Shown: piece after piece, positions 16,874 to 24,790 of the stretch
How the letters are laid out: each line of letters opens with the position of its first letter
How positions within the stretch are numbered: the stretch's first letter is position 1
Assembly (NCBI RefSeq): GCF_001426685.1
Contig: NZ_LMFB01000015.1
Span: 62,001 to 126,000 of the forward strand
Direction of reading: 5' to 3'
DNA from: Rhizobium sp. Root483D2
Lineage (GTDB): Bacteria > Pseudomonadota > Alphaproteobacteria > Rhizobiales > Rhizobiaceae
DNA length: 64,000 nucleotides
Notes under the pieces: generated by a model
Database searches by the model: none
Told to the model about the DNA's origin: nothing
What the model saw: the letters and a program-made list of their open reading frames with translations, nothing else
Translations under genes and position numbers: made by a program

Positions 16874-18091
16874 TTACTTGTCCTGCGTTCTGTCCGCATC
16901 CAGAACCTGCCGCCGCGTCGCATGTTGAAACCAGGCATAGCTGGCAATCGACGTGAACAGCATCACCGGGATGATCACGCCGAAGGCTGTGAAGGGGGTG
17001 CCGAGGAGGGCGGCCGCGAGGCCGCCGAGAAAGCCGCCGGCCATCTGGATGAACCCCATCATCGCCGATGCGGAACCGGCAATATGCGGGAAGGAATGCA
17101 GAGCCGCCGTGGTCATATGCGGTGTCAAAAAAGCGATGCCGAAGCTGGAAAACGCAACCGGCAGCATGACCGACAGATAGCTCGGCGCGACGAAAAGCAC
17201 GGACAATATGATCAGCAGTCCGCCGGTGGCACACAGGGCCAGACCTGCGCGAACCGATCCTTCGCCGCCAAGTTTTGCGGCCGTCAGCCTCAGACAGACC
17301 GAGCCTGAAAAATAGCAGCCGCTCTGCATCAGCATGCCTATCCCGAAAGCCGTTGGCGTCATGCCGACTTTGTCGATCAGGATGAAGGACAGCATCGTTG
17401 ACTGCGCATAGAGCGCGCCGACCGAACCGCCGAGCACGATGGCAGCGGCGACGAAGCGGGAATCGCGGATGAGGTCGCCATAGGCCGACAGAAGCGGCCA
17501 TGGCCGCGCGCGGCGCGGATCCGGCGTGGTGGTCTCGCGCATGAAGACGAGGACGGCGGCGATGGCGATCAGACCGAAACCAACCAGCAGGAAGAAAATA
17601 GCCTGCCAGCCGAAGGCCGCCAGTGCCAACCCGCCGATGGTCGGCGCCATGGCCGGGCCGATGGCCAGCATGATGCCGATCAGGTTCATGATCCGCGACG
17701 CCTCGGCACCGGTAAATTGATCGCGCACGATGGCGCGTGCAACGGTGATCCCCACGGACGCGCCAATCCCCTGGATCAGCCGCCCGGCCAGCAGCCAATC
17801 GACGGTGGGCGCAAACGCGCAGATGAGGCTGCCCATAAGATTGATGCCGACGAACGCGACCGTCGCCCGCTTGCGGCCAAACGCATCCGACATCGGTCCG
17901 GCAATCAGTTGCGCCACCGAGAAGCCACCGAAATAGACCGATAGCGTCAGCTTGATCATCGATTCGGTGGTGGCGAAGGCCTTTACCAGTTCGGGCATGG
18001 CCGGTGTGTAGATCGACATCGAGATCGGCCCAAGGGTCGCCAGCAAGGCACCGAGAATGCTGGTACGCCGTTCGCTCATCCGCAGGTTCAT
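16874..18091 (-). CDS. MFS multidrug exporter, Bcr/CflA family
   Basis: A 405-residue, 12-helix transporter. MSIYTPAMPELV in helix 1, GPMSDAFGRKR between helices 2 and 3, and RLIQGIGASVGITVARAIVRD in helix 4 are the Bcr/CflA (DHA1) signature. Members export bicyclomycin, chloramphenicol and other drugs by proton antiport. The ATG overlaps the stop of the upstream marR-like gene by four bases (ATGA), so the exporter is co-expressed with its probable repressor. A longer open frame in another phase (16758-18194) is a shadow. Confidence 0.93.
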   Translation of the reverse strand: MNLRMSERRTSILGALLATLGPISMSIYTPAMPELVKAFATTESMIKLTLSVYFGGFSVAQLIAGPMSDAFGRKRATVAFVGINLMGSLICAFAPTVDWLLAGRLIQGIGASVGITVARAIVRDQFTGAEASRIMNLIGIMLAIGPAMAPTIGGLALAAFGWQAIFFLLVGFGLIAIAAVLVFMRETTTPDPRRARPWPLLSAYGDLIRDSRFVAAAIVLGGSVGALYAQSTMLSFILIDKVGMTPTAFGIGMLMQSGCYFSGSVCLRLTAAKLGGEGSVRAGLALCATGGLLIILSVLFVAPSYLSVMLPVAFSSFGIAFLTPHMTTAALHSFPHIAGSASAMMGFIQMAGGFLGGLAAALLGTPFTAFGVIIPVMLFTSIASYAWFQHATRRQVLDADRTQDK

Positions 18092-18567
18092 TCGCCGATA
18101 CTTTTCTTGTCGGAGGAGACGCAGCGGTCGAGCTGGTGCAGATTTTCGCGCAGGCCCTTGAGGCTCGCGCGCAGCGCTTCGCGGCCCTGCGCATCGAGCC
18201 CCGACGTGACCTGGTCCATCAGGGTGCGGACCTCGCTGCGAAGAGCGAGAAGCAAGGGATCCGCCGCATCGGTGACGACGACATTCTTTGCCCGGCGATC
18301 ACCGGGATCCGGCACCCGCTCCACCAGCCCGAGCGCTTCCAGACGATCGAGATAGGTGGAGAGCGTCATCGGTTCGATGCCCATCCGCACCGCAATGTCG
18401 GCCTGCTTGATGCCTTCGGTCGCCGCCACCTGGATCAGCGCCCTGGCCTCGCCCGGCGTCACGCCCAGGGCCGATGCCGTGATGCAGCGATCGAAAGCAC
18501 CACGCAAAAGCCGGGACACATCGGTGAGCAACATGCCGATCGTATCGGTTTCCAATCTGACCGGCAT
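18088..18567 (-). CDS. MarR family transcriptional regulator
   Basis: A 159-residue winged-helix protein. The DNA-binding domain includes GEARALIQVAATEGIKQADIAVRMG followed by the recognition helix and the wing, with the family motif LERVPDPGDRRAKNVV at about 88-103. MarR repressors are usually released by small phenolic or drug-like ligands and control the adjacent efflux gene, here the coupled Bcr/CflA exporter. Autoregulation is likely; a short inverted repeat lies 24 bases upstream of the start. Confidence 0.93.
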   Translation of the reverse strand: MPVRLETDTIGMLLTDVSRLLRGAFDRCITASALGVTPGEARALIQVAATEGIKQADIAVRMGIEPMTLSTYLDRLEALGLVERVPDPGDRRAKNVVVTDAADPLLLALRSEVRTLMDQVTSGLDAQGREALRASLKGLRENLHQLDRCVSSDKKSIGE

Positions 18568-18590
18568 GGGAACTCGCCTTTTAGGATATC

Positions 18591-18666
18591 GTAAGCATTA
18601 CTTATCAAGCGCGAGATAGTCCGGCAAGGCCCGGAAAACACCGCTTAAATATGCAAATTACGTAAT
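18591..18666. promoter_or_regulatory. Candidate MarR operator sites
   Basis: Two short palindromes with GTAA/TTAC half-sites lie upstream of the marR-like gene: GTAAGCATTAC (18591-18601) and the perfect ATTACGTAAT (18657-18666). MarR operators are typically AT-rich short inverted repeats in this position. The assignment is inference. Confidence 0.35.
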
Positions 18667-18745
18667 AAATCGATCACGAAAATATCAACTAAAAGCACGG
18701 GTTATGACAACCGCGTGCATCGCGCATGCGTGAATTGAACGTGTT

Positions 18746-18806
18746 CGCAGCGCAGGCGCAGAGTTCGCTGCGGGAGCAATGATGCTCCCCGCATTCACTG
18801 GGAGAG
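18746..18806 (+). promoter_or_regulatory. Structured 5' leader with mutually exclusive pairings before the Met-rich gene
   Basis: CGCAGCG/CGCTGCG (18746-18752, 18766-18772) is followed by GGGAGCA (18772-18778) pairing with TGCTCCC (18783-18789). The same CTCCC can alternatively pair with the GGGAG ribosome-binding site at 18800-18804, six to ten bases before the ATG at 18812. This is a three-segment arrangement compatible with translational control. Confidence 0.4.
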
Positions 18807-18811
18807 AGACT

Positions 18812-19075
18812 ATGTTCAAGATGATTTTTGCAGCCGCCGCGCTGGTTGCCAGCCTGTCGGCCCCGGCCTTTGCCGCCGGCATGATGGCCTGCGACGACGC
18901 CTCGATCATGAAGACAGAGGAAATGGCCAAGGGCATGACCGATCCGATGAAGAAGGATCAGATGATGATGGCCATGAAGGAAGTCGACAGCGCCAAGATG
19001 GCGATGAAGGATGGCAAGACGAGCGACTGCTCCATGCATCTCGACAATGCCATGAAGGCAACCGAAGCCAAGTAG
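18812..19075 (+). CDS. Small methionine-rich exported protein, function unknown
   Basis: The start at 18812 (MFKMIFAAAALV) has a GGGAGAG ribosome-binding site and yields an 87-residue product with a clear Sec signal peptide (cut after AFA near residue 21). The mature part of about 66 residues is highly charged and carries about 14 methionines, including an MMM run and MxxM spacings, plus two cysteines (ACDD and DCSMH). No domain is recognised. Methionine-rich periplasmic segments in other proteins bind Cu(I) or Ag(I) or serve as oxidant sinks; that is only an analogy here. It is divergent from the marR-MFS operon. Confidence 0.7.
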   Translation: MFKMIFAAAALVASLSAPAFAAGMMACDDASIMKTEEMAKGMTDPMKKDQMMMAMKEVDSAKMAMKDGKTSDCSMHLDNAMKATEAK

Positions 19076-19193
19076 ATCGCCGCTTTTCGCGCGGGGCAGA
19101 GCCTTGCCTGGCCCTGCCCCGCACCTTTCCCCGGGCATCTTGACGGAATCATCTGCGCAGGGTCGAATGTGCTTTCACGCGCGAGGAGATTCC

Positions 19194-19835
19194 ATGACGC
19201 AGACCCTGCTTTTCGGCGCCTTCCTGGCCGCCCTCCTTTATGTCCTCATTCCCGGTCCGGCCTTTCTCGCGCTGCTTGGCATCGGTGCCGGACAGGGCCG
19301 CAAGGCGGGTGCGATGTTCATGGGCGGACATCTGGCCGGTGACCTGCTCTGGTCGGCCCTGGCGCTCGTCGCGATTGTCGGCGCCAAGACGATCGGCAGC
19401 ACGGTGTTCGACATTCTCGGCCTTTTCTGCGGCTTCTATCTCGCCTGGATCGGCTGGAACGCGCTGCGGGCCAAACCGCGCGGCGAAAACCAGCCGCTGA
19501 TCAGCGTCGAGCGGCCCTACCGGCGCGGCCTGATTTTCGGCCTGACGAACCCGAAGGGCTATCCGGTGGCGCTGGCGACCTTTACGGCGCTGCTTGCCGG
19601 TTCTTCCAATGCGCTGGATTTTCATGCGCTGCCGGCGCTGCTAGCCGTTTCCTTCCTTGGGTTTCTGGTTGCCGATATCATTCTGATCGGCATCATCGGC
19701 GCATCGGTGGTGCGGCGTTTCTACCGCCGCCATGAACTGGCAATCGTGCGGCTCTCCGGTGTCCTGTTCATGGGCTTTGCCGTGCAGGCCATCTGGCATG
19801 CAGCACCCGGACTTTTAGGCCTGCGCAAGCCTTGA
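19194..19835 (+). CDS. LysE family exporter (second copy)
   Basis: 213 residues from ATG 19194, which has a GAGGAGAT ribosome-binding site; earlier in-frame codons are not part of the family. The N-terminal LIPGPAFLALLGIGAGQGRKAG carries the P-G-P motif and GLIFGLTNPKGYPVALATF the N-P-K motif. About six membrane helices. Only distantly similar to the copies at 13922 and 40760. Substrate unknown, presumably an amino acid or a derivative. Confidence 0.88.
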   Translation: MTQTLLFGAFLAALLYVLIPGPAFLALLGIGAGQGRKAGAMFMGGHLAGDLLWSALALVAIVGAKTIGSTVFDILGLFCGFYLAWIGWNALRAKPRGENQPLISVERPYRRGLIFGLTNPKGYPVALATFTALLAGSSNALDFHALPALLAVSFLGFLVADIILIGIIGASVVRRFYRRHELAIVRLSGVLFMGFAVQAIWHAAPGLLGLRKP

Positions 19836-19949
19836 CCGGCGGCTCGCAAACGCCCACCTGACACTCTGAATATTTCCAAAATCGCTGCCAGCAAATGTGG
19901 GCGGCACCCGCCACCTGCGGGATAGACCGGACTGCGAAAGGACTGCCTT

Positions 19950-22010
19950 ATGACGTCGAGCCCCGCGCTGAACCCCGCCATCACCGACTGGAACGGCCCG
20001 GATGGGCTGCCGCGCTTCGAGGCGGTCGGCGACAGCGATTTTGCAGCGTCCTTCGAGGCGGCCCTTTCCGGCCACGAAACCGAAATCGATACCATCGCCA
20101 ACAATCCGCAGCCTGCCACGTTTGAAAACACCATCGTCGCCCTTGAGACCGCAGGCGAAGCGCTGTCGCGGGTTTCCTCGCTATTCTGGAACCGCGCCGG
20201 CGCCCATACCAACGATACGATCCAGGCGCTGGAACGGGATATTTCGCCGAAGATGTCGCGGCATTATTCCAAGATCGGCATGAATGCCGCGCTGTTTCAG
20301 CGCATCGACACGCTCTGGGAGATGCGCGAAACGCTTGGGCTTGATCTTGAGCAGACACGGGTGCTGGAGCGCCACTGGAAGGGTTTTGTCAAATCCGGCG
20401 CCAAGCTGCCGAAGCCGGAACAGGAACAACTGGCGGGGATCAACGAAAAGCTCGCAGGCCTCAGCACCCGGTTCGGACAGAACGTTCTGGCCGACGAGAA
20501 GCGGTGGTCGCTTATTCTGTCCGACGGTCCGGAACTTGACGGCCTTCCGGATTTCCTCAAGGACGCCATGGCTTCGGCGGCCCGCGAACGCGGCGAGGAC
20601 GGCAAATATGCCGTGACCCTGTCGCGCTCGATCATCGAGCCCTTCCTGACTTTCTCTGAACGCCGTGATCTCCGCGAACAGGCCTTCAAGGCATGGGTTG
20701 CGCGCGGCGAAAATCCCGGCGAGACCGACAATCGCGGTGTCATCCGGGAAACGCTGGCACTGCGCAGCGACGTCGCCAAACTGCTGGGCTATGGTAATTT
20801 CGCCGAAATGAAGCTCGACAACACCATGGCCAAGACCCCGGCCGCAGTAAACGGTCTCCTGCGCGCGGTCTGGGCAAAGGCCGTAACGCGGGCCCGTGAG
20901 GAAGAGGCCGATATTGCCGGCCTGATCGCAGAAGACGGCAAGAACCACGACGTCATGCCCTGGGACTGGCGCTTTTATTCAGAACGCATCCGCGCGCAAA
21001 AATTCAACTTTTCTGAAGCAGAGCTGAAGCCCTATCTGCAGCTCGAAAAGATCATCGAGGCCTGCTTTGATGTGGCCAGCCGGCTGTTCGGCATCCGCGC
21101 GATCGAAAAGAAGGGCATCCCCGCCTATCACCCGGATGTGCGCGTCTTTGAAATCCGCGACGCTCAGGACAAGCTTGTCGCTCTCTTCCTCGGTGATTAT
21201 TTTGCCCGTTCCTCGAAGCGCTCCGGCGCCTGGATGAGCGCGTTCCAGTCGCAGCACAAGCTGCCGCTGAAAAACGGGAAGACCGGCGAACTGCCGATCA
21301 TCTACAATGTCTGCAACTTTGCCAAACCGGCGGAGGGAAAGCCGGCGCTGCTGTCGCTCGACGATGCCCGCACGCTCTTTCACGAGTTCGGCCATGCCCT
21401 GCATGGCATGCTCTCGGACGTGACCTACCCATCCGTCTCCGGCACCTCGGTGTCGCGCGATTTCGTCGAGTTGCCCTCGCAGCTCTACGAACACTGGCTG
21501 ACGGTACCGGCGATCCTCAGGCAATATGCCGTGCATGTCGAGACCGGCGAACCTATGCCGCAGGCGCTGCTCGACAAGGTTCTGGCCGCCCGAACCTTCA
21601 ATGCCGGGTTCAACACGGTGGAATTCACCTCGTCGGCGATCGTCGATATGGAATTCCACACCCGGGGTCCGGTCGACGACCCGATGGCGGTTCAAGCGGA
21701 GATCCTCAGCGAACTCGGCATCCCGAAATCACTGGTCATGCGCCACGCCGCGCCACACTTCCAGCACATCTTCGCCGGCGGCTATTCGGCCGGCTATTAT
21801 TCCTACATGTGGTCGGAAGTGCTCGATGCCGACGCCTTTGCCGCCTTCGAGGAAACCGGCGATGCCTTTGACACGGCCATGGCCAAAAAGCTGAAGGACC
21901 ACATCTATTCCGTCGGCGGCTCGATCGACCCGGAAGATGCCTACAAGGCCTTTCGTGGCAAACTGCCGAGCCCGGATGCGATGCTGGCGAAGAAGGGGCT
22001 GGCGGCGTGA
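19950..22010 (+). CDS. M3 family oligopeptidase (Dcp/PrlC-like zinc metallopeptidase)
   Basis: A 686-residue cytoplasmic peptidase. The zinc site HEFGHALHGM (HExxH at about residue 480), with the third ligand Glu in SRDFVELPSQLYEHW, is the M3 signature; helical sequence before it forms the cap of the thimet-oligopeptidase fold. There is no signal peptide. Dcp/OpdA-type enzymes degrade short peptides left by proteases, including cleaved signal peptides. The length fits the family. Monocistronic between the LysE copy and the Fic module. Confidence 0.95.
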   Translation: MTSSPALNPAITDWNGPDGLPRFEAVGDSDFAASFEAALSGHETEIDTIANNPQPATFENTIVALETAGEALSRVSSLFWNRAGAHTNDTIQALERDISPKMSRHYSKIGMNAALFQRIDTLWEMRETLGLDLEQTRVLERHWKGFVKSGAKLPKPEQEQLAGINEKLAGLSTRFGQNVLADEKRWSLILSDGPELDGLPDFLKDAMASAARERGEDGKYAVTLSRSIIEPFLTFSERRDLREQAFKAWVARGENPGETDNRGVIRETLALRSDVAKLLGYGNFAEMKLDNTMAKTPAAVNGLLRAVWAKAVTRAREEEADIAGLIAEDGKNHDVMPWDWRFYSERIRAQKFNFSEAELKPYLQLEKIIEACFDVASRLFGIRAIEKKGIPAYHPDVRVFEIRDAQDKLVALFLGDYFARSSKRSGAWMSAFQSQHKLPLKNGKTGELPIIYNVCNFAKPAEGKPALLSLDDARTLFHEFGHALHGMLSDVTYPSVSGTSVSRDFVELPSQLYEHWLTVPAILRQYAVHVETGEPMPQALLDKVLAARTFNAGFNTVEFTSSAIVDMEFHTRGPVDDPMAVQAEILSELGIPKSLVMRHAAPHFQHIFAGGYSAGYYSYMWSEVLDADAFAAFEETGDAFDTAMAKKLKDHIYSVGGSIDPEDAYKAFRGKLPSPDAMLAKKGLAA

Positions 22011-22046
22011 GTGGCCACAAGACTTGCGCAATTCCATGTTATTATG

Positions 22047-22091
22047 TTCAGGATGAGTTTCGACTTGAGAAACTGATAAAAGCTTCCTGAA
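22047..22091. promoter_or_regulatory. Nested inverted repeat upstream of the Fic module
   Basis: An outer pair TTCAGGA (22047-22053) / TCCTGAA (22085-22091) and an inner pair AGTTTC (22056-22061) / GAAACT (22069-22074) lie 22-66 bases before the first start codon. This is a plausible operator for autoregulation or an mRNA hairpin. Confidence 0.4.
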
Positions 22092-22112
22092 CGCTTGAAA
22101 GGATTTTTCGTT

Positions 22113-22292
22113 ATGAACGAACCGCTTAAAAATCTTCTGGAAGCCGCTAGAAAGATCCCTCAGACGGAAAGGGATTTGGAGTTGCAAAGGCGTAGCTTCG
22201 CCTATGGAAATACACATTTCGAAAACGAACTTATTACGCGCGAAATGGTGGATAAAATCGCGGAGCAGATGGCAGCAAAGAAGCAGAAATGA
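22113..22292 (+). CDS. Small putative Fic antitoxin
   Basis: 59 residues from ATG 22113 (GAAAGGATTTTTC upstream). It is predicted all-helical and highly charged. The segment N33-T-H-F-E37-N38, followed by ELITREMV, lines up with the inhibitory-helix pattern of Fic proteins, (S/T)-x-x-x-E-(G/N) followed by a hydrophobic-Thr-x-Glu stretch; the first position is Asn instead of Ser/Thr. In Fic/antitoxin pairs the Glu blocks productive ATP binding in the Fic active site. The stop overlaps the Fic start (ATGA), as in toxin-antitoxin operons. The alignment is by eye. Low-GC codon use compared with the flanks. Confidence 0.65.
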   Translation: MNEPLKNLLEAARKIPQTERDLELQRRSFAYGNTHFENELITREMVDKIAEQMAAKKQK

Positions 22293-22954
22293 CGGACACG
22301 ATCCGGCGGCATAGTATTGCAACAGAAGCGTACATCATCACTGACGCACAAGAGCGCGCTGAAGCTGAAGCACGCAACGGACTGTTGCAATATGACACCG
22401 CCTGCAAGATCATTTTTGATGCCATTGAAAAAGGCGCGCAGTGGAAGCTTCGCCCTTCAGCTCTGTTGAGCCTCCACAGGGAAGCCCTGCAGGGGATTAG
22501 CCATCACGCTGGAAATTACCGTCCTGCATCCGTAGAAATACAGGGAAGCAAGCACAAGCCGGTCGAAGCCCATCTCGTTCCTGAGTTGATCGAAGAGCTT
22601 TGCGACTACATCAATGCGCATTGGAATGAAAAGACGGCAATACATCTGGCGTCTTACGCGATGTGGCGCCTCAATTGGATACATCCGTTCAGCGATGGCA
22701 ATGGACGAACGTCCCGGATGATTTCGTATGTCGTCTTATGCGTGAAGCTGGGCCTTATGTTGCCAGGCAGAAATACAATACCGGATCAAATAGTCGATAA
22801 CAGACGTCCTTATTTTGAAGCTCTGGAACAGGCTGATCAAGACTCCAACTCGGACGTGTACGACCTTTCTAAAATGGAAGCGTTGATGGAAACGATGCTC
22901 GCAGTGCAGCTTGCGAGTGTCATGGAATCCGCAACAGGTAAGCCATATCTGTAA
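22289..22954 (+). CDS. Fic/DOC family AMP-transferase (probable toxin)
   Basis: A 221-residue protein with a perfect active-site motif H132-P-F-S-D-G-N-G-R140 and the upstream flap region GNYRPASVEIQGSKHKPVEAHLVPELIEEL. Fic enzymes usually transfer AMP from ATP to a hydroxyl of a target protein using the motif His as base; bacterial toxins of this kind modify gyrase or topoisomerase IV. Residues 17-22 (TDAQER) have Thr and Glu at the spacing of an inhibitory motif but lack the Gly/Asn, so intramolecular inhibition looks absent and the small upstream protein probably does that job. Its base composition is lower in GC than its neighbours, suggesting transfer. Confidence 0.92.
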   Translation: MTDTIRRHSIATEAYIITDAQERAEAEARNGLLQYDTACKIIFDAIEKGAQWKLRPSALLSLHREALQGISHHAGNYRPASVEIQGSKHKPVEAHLVPELIEELCDYINAHWNEKTAIHLASYAMWRLNWIHPFSDGNGRTSRMISYVVLCVKLGLMLPGRNTIPDQIVDNRRPYFEALEQADQDSNSDVYDLSKMEALMETMLAVQLASVMESATGKPYL

Positions 22955-23060
22955 AACAGCTACCTCGCGTCACGGAACTGTCGCCAAACCGTTGGAATAG
23001 ATTCATCCAACTGTAAACGAACTGACATCGCTTTCGCCAAAGGTCCGCCTCGGGTTTCGC

Positions 23061-24653
23061 GTGATTCCCGTGACGGTACCAGAGGCCGATTTGGTCGATA
23101 TTCAGGATACGCTGACCCGCCGCTCCTTCCTTGTGTCTGCCGGGGCTGCCGGGTTTGCCGCCACATCGGTTCTTGCAACGCCATTTTATTCACGAGGTTA
23201 CGGTAGGCCGTCCTTCACGCATGGTGTCCAGTCCGGCGATGTCGATACGAAATCCGGGATGATCTGGACACGGGCCGACCGGCCCTCGCGCATAGCGGTC
23301 GAATATTCGACCACCGAGAGTTTCTCTTCCCCCGTCCGCCTTCCCTCGATCGATGCGCTGCCCAAAAGTGACTACACGGTGAAATGCGCGCTTGATCATC
23401 TCTTGCCCGATCAGGACATCTTTTACCGCTTCACCGCGACGGATCTCTATGACAGCAACAGCGTTTCCGAACCGGTTATCGGCCGGTTCCGCACCGCACC
23501 GCTGCGCCGCCGCTCGGTGCGTTTCGTCTGGTCGGGCGATACAGCAGGCCAGGGCTGGGGCATCGACGACATAGGCATGAAGACCTATTCGACCATGCAG
23601 CTGCACGAGCCGGATTTCTTCATCCATTCCGGCGATACGATCTATGCCGACAACCCGATCCCCGATGAAATTCCGCTCCGCGACGGCACCATCTGGAAAA
23701 ACCGGATCGTCACCCCGGAAAAGCGCGAGGTGGCCCGCACGCTTGAGGAATATCGTGGCCAGTGGAAATACAATCTTCTCGACGATCACGTCCGCGCACT
23801 GAACGCCACATGCCCGACTTTTTACCAATGGGACGATCATGAGGTCTTGAACAACTGGTCGCCGTCGACCCATCTGCGCGACGATCCCCGCTATCCGGAC
23901 AAGGACGTCTCCGTCTATGCGGCCCGCGCAATGCAGGCTTTCCAGGAGATGACGCCGATCCGCGCCTTTCCGGCCCAGCCCGGCCGCATCTTCCGCAAGA
24001 TCCCCTATGGCCGGCTGCTCGATGTCTTCTTCGTTGATCTGCGCTCCTATCGCGAAGCCAATCAGGGCGGCGGCGATGAATTGTTCGGCTGGCAGCAGGC
24101 GGATTGGCTGAAGCGGGAGCTGGCAGCCTCGAAAGCCACCTGGAAGGTGATCGCCTGCGATATGCCGATCGGCCTCGTCGTCTGGGACGATTTTGCCAAC
24201 AGGCAGGGCTCCGATGCGATCGCCAATGGCGACAACGGTCTGCCAACAGGCCGCGAAAAGGAATTTGCCGATATTCTCACCTTCATCCGTGACAATGCCA
24301 TCCAGAATACCGTCTGGCTGACGGCGGATGTGCATTATACCGCCGCCCATCACTACGACCCCTCCCGTGCCGCCTTCAAGGACTTCCTGCCATTCTGGGA
24401 ATTCGTCTCCGGTCCACTGCACTCGGGCACCTATGGGCCCAAGGAACTGGACATGACCTTTGGTCCGCAGGTGCGCTTCATAAAGGCCGCCGGCAGCGGC
24501 ATCGACCAGAATCTGCCGCCGTCTGCCGGCCTGCAATTCTTCGGCCTTGTCGATATTAACGGCCAGACGGAACAGATGACGGTCCGGCTGATGGATCGGG
24601 ACGATCACGAGTTGTGGCAGATCACCCTCGATCCTGCCGGGAATTCCGTATGA
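23061..24653 (+). CDS. PhoD-type alkaline phosphatase, Tat-exported
   Basis: About 530 residues. The N-terminus has a twin-arginine signal (T-R-R-S-F-L-V-S near 19-26 and an Ala-rich core). The body has the N-terminal PhoD domain (SFTHGVQSGDV, then MIWTRAD) and the metallophosphatase core with HSGDTIYADNP, YQWDDHEVLNNW, FFVDLRSYRE and WLTADVHYTAAHHYDP, whose Asp/His/Asn residues hold the Ca/Fe centre. It releases phosphate from phosphodi- and monoesters in the periplasm. The start is uncertain: GTG at 23061 is listed, GTG 23070 and TTG 23091 (AGAGG six bases upstream) are alternatives. Confidence 0.9.
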   Translation: MIPVTVPEADLVDIQDTLTRRSFLVSAGAAGFAATSVLATPFYSRGYGRPSFTHGVQSGDVDTKSGMIWTRADRPSRIAVEYSTTESFSSPVRLPSIDALPKSDYTVKCALDHLLPDQDIFYRFTATDLYDSNSVSEPVIGRFRTAPLRRRSVRFVWSGDTAGQGWGIDDIGMKTYSTMQLHEPDFFIHSGDTIYADNPIPDEIPLRDGTIWKNRIVTPEKREVARTLEEYRGQWKYNLLDDHVRALNATCPTFYQWDDHEVLNNWSPSTHLRDDPRYPDKDVSVYAARAMQAFQEMTPIRAFPAQPGRIFRKIPYGRLLDVFFVDLRSYREANQGGGDELFGWQQADWLKRELAASKATWKVIACDMPIGLVVWDDFANRQGSDAIANGDNGLPTGREKEFADILTFIRDNAIQNTVWLTADVHYTAAHHYDPSRAAFKDFLPFWEFVSGPLHSGTYGPKELDMTFGPQVRFIKAAGSGIDQNLPPSAGLQFFGLVDINGQTEQMTVRLMDRDDHELWQITLDPAGNSV

Positions 24654-24790
24654 AACATCGGCCGGATTCACTCTCTCTCAAGACTTTGCCGCCTTCCCCC
24701 CTTTCGCAAATGCAAAAAAACCTGTATGAGCCGCGCAATTGAAGATGCGGCGTTCATCACATACGCCCCGAAACCTCCGAGTATTCACAC

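Noticed and set aside
16758-18194. 478-codon frame on the same strand as the MFS exporter but in another phase
   Set aside because: Rich in Arg/Cys/His with no domain; the overlapping 405-residue frame is an unambiguous MFS protein.
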